A model generated the notes under the pieces. It worked only from the letters and a program-made list of their open reading frames with translations, was not told the origin of the DNA and searched no databases. Positions 33,801-44,945 of a stretch of DNA of 64,000 nt are shown piece by piece; positions within the stretch are counted from its first letter, which is position 1, and each line of letters starts with the position of its first letter. Source of the DNA: Gavia stellata. Lineage: Eukaryota; Chordata; Aves; Gaviiformes; Gaviidae. Made by a program: the position numbers and the translations under genes. Location of the stretch: positions 6,173,035-6,237,034 of the forward strand of contig NC_082608.1 of assembly GCF_030936135.1 (NCBI RefSeq). Direction: 5' to 3'.

Positions 33801-36800
33801 CACCTTCCACACTGCTGTGGTAGGAAGCAGTCATTACATTCTCTGTTGCCAAAGGAAATGGCCGTTTGTTCATTTAGGAAAAGAATAAAGAAGTGGCTGT
33901 GAAACACCTTCATGAGAAAGAGGGAAAGGTGGCTAGGAACGTTGCAAAACATTTACAATTTGGGGATCGAGTATTTTCAGGCTGGCTGAGTTCCTAAACT
34001 CCCTGCAGTTAGGGATGGTTTTGTTTGGTTTTTTGTTTGGGTTTGGTTTTTTTTGGAGGGCGGAGAAGAGAATGAAAATACGTTATTCACATTTAAAGAT
34101 TTCCTATACATTTTGGAGGACTGACCTTTGGTTCTCATTTGATCGAAAGAAAGAGACAGGTTCATCGTTGCTTCTCCATTTGGTTGGCTTATGGCACCCA
34201 AGCAAAGGAGCTCCTATCTGCAGCCTTTTCCGAAACTCTGGTTGCCAGGGATCTGTGAATGTAGAAATAACAAGATTTTAGATGATGAATCTCAGTATGT
34301 ATGATAGAGCAAGGCCAGTTGCTTTATCGATTCCAACTACTGAAGTTTTCACTGTGAAGATGATTTATGTTTATCTTAAAAAAAAAAAAAATAAAAAATC
34401 AATGAGACAAACAAACTGAACTTCATGTAAGAACTGATTTAAAACATATTCAACTTTTTCTTTCTCATCCTTGTTTTCTAAAATCTTTTATGGATTCAAA
34501 AGAAATGGGCGCAATCCTGCTCTTGCACATAGGAATATACCCTCTTTGAGGAAGAGAGATGTTTCTGCTTTTGAATTGAGCTTCATAAACTTGCTGGAAA
34601 AAATTCAGCTCAGAGGATGTATTTTGAAGTAGTCGTTTCTTGGGCACTGAACCGTTCATTTCCTAAAATGATAAAGCCACTTCTTCATACCTGCTGACAA
34701 AACAAAGGAATCAGTCCTGATGATACGGTACGTGGGGCCAGGCTGCAATGTTGGTAAGCGTTACTCTGGCTGCTGAAAAGCACCAGTTCTATCTGGCCTC
34801 TCATCTTCACCAGAAGCAACACATCTGCCTCACTGGAAATCATAAAAATGGTCTCCAATTGGTTTTGTCTGCACTTTTAGTAAATAAATGAATCATTATT
34901 ATGTTTTCTTCAGCTTAGATATGAAACAAAAATGAAGCAAATGCTACATTCAGCTGCTTCGAGTTGGGAAGGTCTAGATAATCTTCGTCTCTGAAGTGTG
35001 AAAGAACTGACACATAAAATTGCAGGTCTGGCAGCAAAGATTTTTTTTTTTTAATAAGTACCTTACAGTTGGAGAATTGATTTTTCTGAAGAAAAGAAGA
35101 CAGAAGAGACCCGAAGTATCTATGTTTTTTCCAGTCATACTGGGAACGGCAGGGTGAGGGAGAAGACAGTGTTGTTCCAAGCATGGCTGTGTAAACGCTG
35201 GCCATGAGCTTAGACTGGGAAGGAGAACAAAGGCTTTTGCTTCCAGAGGAGTGAGGTGCTGAGGCAGCCTTCCCGTAATACTGGGGACAAAGGAGCAGTA
35301 GTCACTTTTAAGGCTCTGAGTTTATGCTACATACCATATAATGTGGTTGGCTAAAACAGGGACCATGGGTTCATTGTACTTTTAACCTTGTTTAACGTGG
35401 TTCCTTTAGGCTTCCTTTTTACAGTCCTAAACGTATGATACTGAAGTTTTGTTACGCACTCTGTGGTCCCAAGTGGGTCTCTGATTTGGAGAAGGCAGCC
35501 GTAGGGGTGATAGTTACTTACAGACTCACAACAATTTTGGAGTTACACATAAAAGAGCTAGTAAAGAAAATTCGTGTCTGTAGTCTAATTTTATAGTGGA
35601 AAACTATTACAAATGAGATCTATAGATGCTGGGGAGTTACCTAGTCTCTGTGAACATGGAAAGATTACTGAGTTCTTCCTTCAGAAATGGCATGCTTTTC
35701 CTTGGTGGCAGTGGGGAGGAAAAGGCCTTTAAGTGTCTGGCAGAGGTGATGGAAGACCCTGTATCTTGCAGAAGTCTGACAGTCTGTAGAAGTGTGGTAT
35801 CAAATTATTAGATGGTTTGTTGTTATGTGGGTGTTGTGACAGTGCACATCAGATAATCATCTGCTTCCTTACCTCCGTGCTCAGCTAACTGGTAACTGCC
35901 TCAGTTGCAAGTTTCTAAAAATAATCTGGTCTTAGGGAGCTGAATGAGAACTTCATTTTCAAAAAGCGTTTGGACAGTGGGACTTAGACGCCCTTCAGAG
36001 AGGTATATGAAACACTTGCAAAAATTTGTAGCCCATCTTAGTGTCCATTTGTGTTCATGAGCAGTGCAAGTCTGTTTCTCTTCTCTAGAGGGCATAAAAA
36101 TTGAAAATGATGATAGTGGATATCTTTATTTTGCCTTTAATCCATGAAGACGGAGTATGTTGTCCTGTTTGTGTAAGAAGTGCCATCTGCCAGCACTGTA
36201 GTAAATATTCCAGCCTAGCAAGAGCAGCTACTACAGCCCCACACACGGTTCTTTGCAGGTCTATTCCCCCCCCAAGTCTGGATGCTTAGTTACTGACAGC
36301 CGGACGTGATTGGTTTGTGTGGCCAAGGGAAAACTCCGTTTCCCTCACAGAGTTGGTATTTTCTACCATCTTCATTTCTGAATTTAAGCAAAACTGTTGA
36401 CAGTACCAGTTGTTTTTATATATGTGATAAAAGTGGAATTACAGTAGAGTAAATTAAGAATTAGGGTTAAATTATGGATTACTGGTTAATATCAAAGGTA
36501 CCTGAGAATGACATAATTCCATTCTTTCAATCCTTTCTTGAAAAGTCCAGTTTATAATCCTGTTTAGGTAGCAAATTGATACATTTTATACAACTTCTTA
36601 TATCATTTTAATAGAGTATTTGTGCTTGCAGCCATAGTGATGAAATAGATATTTTTGGCTAGAGTTGCAAGGGTTCTCCTATCTTAGCTTGACTTTACTA
36701 AATCAGTAAATTAATTTGAAAGAAATTCAGTTCTAAAAGAGCTCTTGTATCAATTTTCTGTAAGCAAATTAGAAGTTTTTGAGAATGCAGCATTCCCCTG

Positions 36801-38079
36801 AAATATGCTTTATCCTGTGATGTTCATTTGTATCCGTTTTGAGTCCAGTGTACAAAAATAACAACATAAATTATTACCTACCTCTACAGGAAAATTTCTA
36901 CTGTCCTCTATGATTATTATTACCTTTTTCTAATTGCTCTTATGAATTTTTTTGGTATATTTCCTTTTCCTGGCCTATTTGATAGAAAAATGCAGGTGGC
37001 ATGTTTGTTCATTTTAAACAAAGATCATTTGGTGACTTCCTGAGATGGTCCTCTGGTTGGAGTATATAAAATTGAAAGTTATTGCAATTAATTTTCTTTG
37101 AAAAGTTGCATTAAATAGGGGTAAAACTGAGCAGAAGTTGTATGTTAACAAAAAGTGTCTTCAGAATTCTTCAACTGGGGTGGAATTAGTTTAGTTATTG
37201 TTTAGGAAAGAGATGACCCAAACGTGTGGTACGATAGCAGGCAATGCGAGTCAAAGACCTGGTAAATCCGAGAGCTTTTGGACAGCCTCTCATTTGTAGC
37301 ACTGAACATGGTAGGCTAATGGTTTTTTGGAAGTGATCATTTGGTTGAACTGGTTCTGAGTCTCAGACTTAAGAAAACTGTAGATTAATTTCAGAATTCC
37401 AGAAAAAATCCCTAAAAATCAGCACATAGCCACTAGGTTTGAGTTTTTAAGGATTGGGTGGCTCTTCCTGGACACTAGTACCCTCATTTTTAGAGGTCTG
37501 ATTATTTGCATTTGCAGCATGATTTCCTGGAAATTACTGAACTCTGAAATGTACTTTGAAGATGTGCTGCTTGGTTATAAGGCAGTTCCAGTGCAAAACT
37601 CTTATTGTCAGGTTTTATTGCTGCTGTTTCTTAACATGTCCTGGGACAGGTACCTAATTCTGGAAAATTAAACTGTGATTAAAAACCAGTATACAATTTT
37701 TGGAAGACGGTTCTAGCTTTGTCTTTTTTTTGAAGTGTGGGTTCATTTGTTGTTGGAGTTCAACGTTGAAGCAGGTGGCTATAGCTGATGTAAAAGTTTT
37801 CTTCAAAGCCTCAATTATCCAAAGTAATGATTCTCCCTACTTCAGCTGCTTCATACTAACAGTAGGATTTTATTTGTTTTCCTCGCGCATCAAATTGGTA
37901 ATTAAGTATTTTCTCTGGATGAAAAAATGAAATATAAATTACTTCTTGTCCTTGTAAAGTGGACTTCAAAAAAGGGGCTGGGAGATCTGTGAGGCTCTTT
38001 TGGCATCACAGAACCCTGAAGCTCACTGTCAATGCATTTATCCTTGGCCTAACGTATCAAAAACTTTTGATGGTGTCCT

Positions 38080-38630
38080 GGTTGGAGAGATGGGCTGGGG
38101 CCTGACTGGCTCAGAAGCAGACCTGCTGAAAAGGACCAGCGGGTCCTGGTGGATAGTAACATAAATCAACAACCTGGAGAGAGTTCGTGGAGGGCCAGCA
38201 AGATGGTCAGTCCCTGGCACGCCTGCCCTGTGAGCAGGGGCCCAGCGAGCGGGACTTGGCCAGCCTGGAGAAGGGAAGAACTCAGGGGGCTTGACAGCAG
38301 CCCCAGTACCTGCGAGGGGGTTAGCGAGGAGCTGGAGCCAGGCTCTTCACAGGGATACACGGTGGGAGGGTGAGAGGCAACGGGAACAAGTTGAAATGAG
38401 AGGTTCTGGTGCATATAAGGGAGAAAAAAATCATTTTGAGGATAAGGGGGTATCGGAACAGGTTGCCCAAAAGAGTTGTCTCCATCCTTGATGGTTTTTG
38501 AGACCTGCCTGAAGAAAAGCCCCAAGCAGGCAGTTCCTGAGTTCAGTGTTGCCTGTGCTTTGAGCAGAGTTTGGATTAGAGATCTCCTGATGTCCCTTCC
38601 AACCTGAACAATGCTATGATTGCACAAAGT
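38080..38630 (+). mobile_element. CR1 LINE fragment, 5'-truncated and decayed
   Basis: The segment follows the remembered 3' part of avian CR1 in order: 'gggtcctggtggatagtaac' (38139-38158), 'ggccagcaagatggtcag ... gcctgccctgtgagcag', 'cagcctggagaagggaag' (38259-38277), a stretch like 'gataggacaaggggcaatgg' decayed to 'gaggcaacgggaacaag', 'ggaacaggttgcccaaaaga' (38456-38475), then 'tcccttccaacctgaac ... gctatgatt' ending near 38620. It holds the very end of the reverse-transcriptase frame and the 3' UTR; stops and gaps abolish coding, and internal stretches are missing. The 3' octamer repeat typical of CR1 is reduced to one copy. The 197-codon minus-strand frame across it is a shadow. Confidence 0.88.
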
Positions 38631-41470
38631 GAATAGGTAGCAAAGATTAATTTGACCCTCCTTGTACTGTTTTAAAAACTCGTGGATCTGGAAGAGTGGC
38701 ATTGTTTCACCCTTTGCCTGGAAGGTCCATGCAGTGGGAGAACCGAGCCCTTGTTTCACATTCAGGGTAGCTATCTTAACTCTGTTGGCGAAGGGTTTGC
38801 TTTCAAGTTGAAGAGCTAGGGTGGGGGTCCCAGTCCTGCAGGACGTGCATGTGGGCTGATAACTCTGACCTGTCTATTAGTACAGCTGGCTGGATAACTC
38901 TCCCTTTGCAGTTGTGTGTTAACTCATGACAGCCTAAAAGGAATTATTTTTGTTTAGCTCCATGTAATCTTGCTGTAAGGGACTGCTAGTTAGAGCCCGT
39001 CAGTTTGGTTTGGCGGATGTAACAGTATAGAAAATAACAGTGTGTAAAGACTTTCTTTCAAACGCCAATCTGGAACATGTGTCACTGGTACCTCTTAGCT
39101 TCTTATGTATGTGACTGGGCTGTTGCTTCTATAATTAAGTTTTAGAGTTTCTTCTTTCTTCAGAATTATAGTCACATGATAATTCAATTTTTATTTTCTA
39201 TAGTACTCTTTGGAAAAAATCATGCAGAGGAAGGTAGTTCAAGCACCAGAATTTCCTATAAACCCTGTTACTTTTGACACACAGAAAAAGAAATCACAGT
39301 AGTTTAGCACGAATTTGCAGATGCAAAGTAGTTTTCCTAGAAAATAAAACTTTGTTGTGTACAGCATTCATGGAAGAATGTCTCTTGAAGGAAGCTCTTA
39401 ACTTAAGTAGGCACTAATTAACTGCATTCTTCATTTCTTTTTCCTCTCTAGTTTGATGCCAACTGCTGGTTGCATGGAGGCTAAAGTGCCCATGTGTGAG
39501 AGGAATGGGGAATATGGTGAACTTTAAAATCATAGATTGAATAATCTGATACTTTCTAAAGTCCTAGTTCCAAACTAAATCTTCATGGTATGTAACGGTA
39601 CCCAAAATGTGTCCCCTAAATGTTTGCGTGCGGTAGGGTATTTTGGATTCTGCATTTAAGACACTAGAAAAGTATTTGATTTACAGAAGCTGGATATTAT
39701 AGCTGTGAAAATGAAACCCTTTAAAATGTCACAGGTCCATGTCCAAACTCCTCCCCCTAATCACCATCTGCATTGTAGTAAATTAAGCATTGACCGTTTA
39801 GTGCAGTCTGAGAATAGGAAGTGTGAGAATCATCATGGTAGTGCTTCAGTTCATTACTACAAGGGAGTAGCCTAACCAAATTGCTTTGGTTGGGGGCCGG
39901 GAGCGCCCAAACACTAAAATTGAAGAAGACTCATGATTATCTTCCAAAACCAAAGATCTCACTGTCATTGAGATCCACTCCAAACACTTAAGGGAGTAGT
40001 AGTATGAAAAGAAAATATCACCACTTTCTATCTTAGTACATTTCAAAGCAGCAGCTTTATTTTTATTAAAGTATTTTATAAATCACATCAATTGATTAAT
40101 CAGAAATAATTAGCTTTTCCAGCTTTATAGACATTAGTCACAGAAGCCCTAGAGAATATGGACCAGGGTTTCCTACATCTGGCAAAACCATGGTGCTACC
40201 TTTCTGGAAATGGCGCTTTCCCTGTGTTCTTTTGTATTAGTTAATAGAAACCCTCCTTGAAAAAGGATACTCATCAAAGAATGTTTTATGAAACAGAAAA
40301 ACAGTACTCATAACCCTGTTGGATTCCAAGAGTTATTACATTTTACATCATATATAGTTTATTTTTCCAGATGCCACAGTTCAAAATAATGTATTTTTAA
40401 TACTACTTGCAGAATTCTGCCGATTCATAATAGCACGTGGCATGTTAATATCCTCTGTGACATCCTACTGGTCATATCCAACTGTGATAAACAGTTGTAT
40501 ATGCTATAAAAATGACATCTATTATAAAAATAAGGATAATGCAAAAGGATACAAACAATCTTTTAAATTTGTAAAGACTGTTACAAATCTTGAATATTAA
40601 TTTGAAGGAAAAAAGTACATGCTAATGCTAAGTTTGTCTTCAGTTAATAGTCCTTTATTCCTCCAGGAAAAAAAAATCAAGCAGCTATACTTTAAATGAA
40701 TTTAATGAACTGCGAAGACTGACATTTTCACTATAAAAGTCACACTTCATTTAATGAAGTAGTTAAATATTGATGCTATATTAAAATACAGGCTGAATAA
40801 AAATGGCAATATGGCTTTCAAAATAGGAATTTGAGCTGTTTTTTTCATGTTATATTGAAAATTTCATGAACTGAGAAAAGGGAAATAGAGCAGAATATCT
40901 CCATAATAAACACAAAGCGCTTTGTTGATACAACGTTAAAGTTGAAAGACACAAACCCGTAAAAGCAAGGAAATTAAGTCACTGTACTCTTAACTCAGCC
41001 TCTTTGTGCTTAAGCACTGAATCTCTTAAACGATTGGATGCAACTTTATCATCATTTGGCGTACAGTATTTTCTAAAATTCTTGAAAACGAAGACAGATT
41101 GTAACCCTGTGCTACAGGTGGCACATAAAAGACCTAGCCATGTGTTTACCCAGGATGAATAGTTATATCATGGTATTGTTTGATCTTAATTCAAAGTAAT
41201 TGTGTTTTAAATGCTGTATGATTCCGATGGCAATATTCTGGAAAAGCCATGTTGGCTGCATTGTGGTTTCCACACACTTCCATTGATATAGTTTGAATTT
41301 TCCACTTCAATTTTGTATCTGGACTTTCACCATAACAACATAATATCGACAGTGGATAAAGGGATATTGCTGACAAACACGGCTGAGGTTTTTCCCAGCT
41401 CCAACACCTATATGATGGTAAAGGGAAAAGAAAACAAGAATGAATCTTACCATAGATGTGAGTGGGAACA
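38631..41470 (+). other. TOX3 intron 1 segment, nothing recognised
   Basis: AT-rich sequence without a recognisable repeat or exon. The 40080-40120 stretch is unusually dense in TAAT/ATTA words including the palindrome ATCAATTGAT (40087-40096), which could be homeodomain-type binding sequence; motif density alone is weak evidence. Confidence 0.45.
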
Positions 41471-41479
41471 ATGATTGAG

Positions 41480-41640
41480 TGATGATATGATCGGCTTCAC
41501 TTCAATGGATTGAATTGTGTTGTACTGGACTTCATAAAGCTGTACTAATTCTGGCATCAGGCTTCTGTGTATAGTAAAATACTGAGGATGACATCTTTGG
41601 CCTGTTGAAGTCAGTGGCAAAACTCCCATTAATTTCAGCC
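41480..41640. repeat. Ancient amniote CR1/L3-type relic
   Basis: 'ggcctgttgaagtcagtggc' with 'aaaactcccattaatttcag' (41599-41638) is a near-exact match to the remembered 'cctgttgaagtcaatggcaaaactcccattgacttcag' motif of old amniote CR1/L3 ends. Preceding 'cttcacttcaatgga ... ggacttcataaagctgtact' fits the same family less well, so the left limit is approximate. Confidence 0.65.
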
Positions 41641-44600
41641 ATCTGTGATTTCATTCTCAGTGGCTGACTTGGAAAACAACGGCAAATTGGAAATGGAAAG
41701 ATCTCTAGTCCGTGTAAAATGATTTGTCTTTTGACTTTCGTGCTCTTACTCTGAAACTATGAATTTTAATTCAGGATAAATATAGTCTGATTTCTTTCCC
41801 CTACCTATTATCCCCTTATCCCCTACCCATCAAAGATGATGGGAGAAAGAGGAGCTATTTTGAAAGTGGTAGGTTGTATACACAGTTATACAGGCAATTA
41901 CTAATAGAAACCAATGACAAGGAATGCGGTTTTCCTACAGTGGACTAACGAATCATTTCTATAACTAGCAGCTATCAGGTGTGGTCTCTACATGTGGTGG
42001 TGGAAATGTAGTTTAGGTGTTTGGGGTTTTTTCCCTTGTATGCAAACAGTTTTTCTTTAAAACAACAACAACAAAGCAAGCATTGGAATCTGAAGAACTA
42101 ATTATATAAATGTGTTTGCATTTGGAAGGCATGCGATATTTGTGTTTATGATAGTGATCCTCAAAATTCTTCATAAGATGCTAGATCAGCATCTGTTTCC
42201 ATAGTTATGTCTCCTGGTATTTTGCCACAGCAAGCACTGAAATGATCTACTTAATAGAACATAAAATTTTCTAGGGTATTAGGTAAAATCACCAAAATTT
42301 ACCTAGAATTAATAGAGCATTAATTCCTCTCCTAGACATCCTTCCAGAAAAAGGAAGAAAATGGATGTCAAATATAAGTTCATGCTATTCATTGTCCTAA
42401 CCTAGTTCAGGTTCTGCAACAGTTGTGGCTTGCAGTTGCTGATCTGGTTGTGGTTAAGGCAGTGGTCCCACTGAATAGAAAAGGATAAGGCATAACCCAA
42501 AGAGAAACACTTGCTGACATGTTTAGCAATCTGTGTCCTTATGTAGGTAATCTTTAAAGAAAGAATCGCAAAAGGAACCTGAAAAGGTATTTCTATACTG
42601 CAGATATTCAATAGTTACATATTAGAATGCTAATATTAAAACTGTAGCAGTGCTGCTGTCTTTAACAGTAGTATAGGGAAAAATGTTTTATTAAACACTA
42701 ATTTCACTAGTTATTTAAGAAGTAGCTGGCTTTGCACACATTAATCTCTTTTTCTTTTTAATTCAAGGTTGATGGTCTAGGTCTTACACATTGTATTTAT
42801 GAATAGGGCACTCAATAACTATGCAAAATATCTATTTCTCCCATGGGAATCTGTGCTTTGATATATTCTGATCCTTATTAAATTTAAACAGGATCAAATT
42901 TATACAGCTTTGGCAGAGATTTATTAAAATACACTGAGTGGACAGCTTGTGGGAGTGCAGTGTGCTGTAATAACATATGCCTCTTACCAGAGAATAGTAA
43001 TTATTGAGAATCAAATAAATCTGTAGGAGGTTAAGTATATATGGAAAAGATATCAATTGTAGTTTTCTACAACCAGACAGAAATACTGTCTGAAGATTTG
43101 TTGCTGTATAAAGAAATGAACCACCCTTATAAAACCCTAAATATTCAAAATGTCATTTACCAACAAAGCTAATATTCATCCAGTCTTCAAAAAATGTTAA
43201 TGACATTTGCTCAGTAGCATTAAATTAATTGTTTAGTGTTATTCATCTGCATAAGCAGCTATTCACATTTATACCAAAGATTTATTAAATGTAATTGAAA
43301 ACTATGTTTGTTACAAAGTGTTGTAAATTTCTTAATCAGAATCATCGTGTCCTTGGAAAGGAAAATCCAAAATAATGGTTGCAGATTAACGAAAGAATTT
43401 TTTAAAAGTTAAAAATATAGTATATAACGTCCATCGTTCATTCGAAGTTCAGCAGTCGTCTGTGGAAGATTAGATACTTCAACCTTTTAAATTATTGTAT
43501 GTAGTAGTTTCACTAGCATACGAATTGAAAAATTGGTAGGTGGGTCAGTAAAAGCAATAACTTCTGGCACAGTTGTGGTTTGGATGAAGCTTCTGTGTTT
43601 TGTGATACAATTCTTTAGAATTTAAAAGCTTGCCACATGTAAAAAAGGTAATTTTGTCACTAAACATGGAAATAAAGACAAACAAACCATCGATGGGTAG
43701 GTGGGGGGCAAAAACATATATCCTATCCCTCTCCTCACTGCCCCTGGCAAAAAAATTCATGGTTACATGTTAAGCCAGGAGGATTTGGAGGAATGCATTC
43801 AAGTTTGTGCCTCTTGGGGAGGTTGTCCTCTGCTCTCCGGGAACATAGCAGAAACAGTTGGGTGGTTCTCCGTCTTTTGTGGTTTGGATCTTCCAAACAA
43901 ATTTTCTTTGGAAGGCCAAAAAAGAAGTCTCTTCAGACACCACACTGGTTTCTTCAGTTCCATACGGAGTTCACTACCTTGTTTTCCATCAGTCTTCTCT
44001 ACCGATTATTTTGATCTAGAATAGATTTGGTTTTGAAGCAGTAGTTGAAAATCTGTAGGTTTTGTGCTGTAGTAATTTGTAATATGCCATTATCATGATT
44101 TTTGTGGCTTAGGGATGTTTGAAAGTGAGCGGTATCCAAACAGACTATCGGTTATGCAAGTGCACGAGTGTGATTCAGTAACGCGACCTTTAGAATCTGG
44201 GCTTTGGTAGAGATGGTTTAAGCGAGTAGGACTTCGTTCAGACTATTCTACTTGTATTTCTCCCTGTGGCATGAAAGGAATGGAGTAATTTCAGCAGAAA
44301 ATGTATTTCTCGGGGCTTAGTGTATTAAGAAAGTGACTTTTTAAAGAAAATACATTTAGATAGAGATTACATTTGATTTAAAACTAGTACCATCAGAATA
44401 CCTCTGCATTTTATTATGAACGTCTAGTGAAGGCTGTCTAGTTTCTTGGTAAGAAAGGTAAAAGATATTAATTTTGGTAAATGTCTTTATGCTTAAACAA
44501 TTGTATTCTTTTTCAAAAATTCACTGACTCACATTGATGTGGATGTGATACAAATCTAGTTCAGTCCTTACCAATTTGGTGGTGGTTCTTTTGTCTTCTT

Positions 44601-44754
44601 TTGTCCTGTGGTTCCAAACATAGTTCTAGATTTTTCTAAATAAGCTAATGAAACCTGATTACTGCAGTCTAGCAAGTGTATTCTCCTAAAATAGCATATG
44701 TTCTGTTTCTGTCCTTTATTATAACAGAAGAAACACTATGTATTTGTTAAAATA
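41641..44754 (+). other. TOX3 intron 1 segment, nothing recognised
   Basis: AT-rich unique-looking DNA. A short G/T tract lies at 42020-42032 and a CAA-type run at 42061-42075. Open frames stay under 110 codons and match nothing known. Confidence 0.5.
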
Positions 44755-44945
44755 AAAGTCAGGGCATTTGGGTTCCAATCCCATTTCAGTTATTACATTG
44801 CTGTATGACCTTGGGCAAGCCGTTTATTGTCTCTGGCCCGTTACTGACTTTTTCTATGAAAATAGAGATGATAATATATAGGGACCTTCTGGCAGTGCTC
44901 TGAAGCTTAATTCATTGCTATCTGTGGAGGGCTCTGGGAGACCTG
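44755..44945 (+). repeat. MIR (CORE-SINE) copy, nearly complete
   Basis: Ordered matches to the forward MIR consensus: 'gtcagggcatttgggttcca' with 'atcccatttcag' (box-like head), 'tgctgtatgaccttgggcaa' and 'gccgtttattgtctctggcc' (core), 'ctatgaaaatagagatgata' and 'ataa' (aaaatggggataata counterpart), then 'gctctgaagcttaattcatt' (tail, as in amniote copies ending gaggcttaattcattaatg). The span of about 190 bases is close to the full element. An ancient insertion within TOX3 intron 1, with no sign of coding. Confidence 0.88.

Larger units (their letters stand above)
26051..38080 (+). other. TOX3 intron 1 segment, low-complexity tracts only
   Basis: AT-rich intronic DNA. Seen: a GC-richer patch at 27040-27180, A17 at 29458-29474, C9-A-C5 at 29496-29510, G-punctuated T tracts at 30368-30428, 32821-32868 and 34016-34056, and an A-rich run at 34379-34400. 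No exon, RNA gene or clear transposon. Confidence 0.5.

Noticed and set aside
38166..38759. 197-codon minus-strand frame
   Set aside because: It is antisense to the CR1 fragment and its flank, with no known protein; the real content is the plus-strand CR1 relic.
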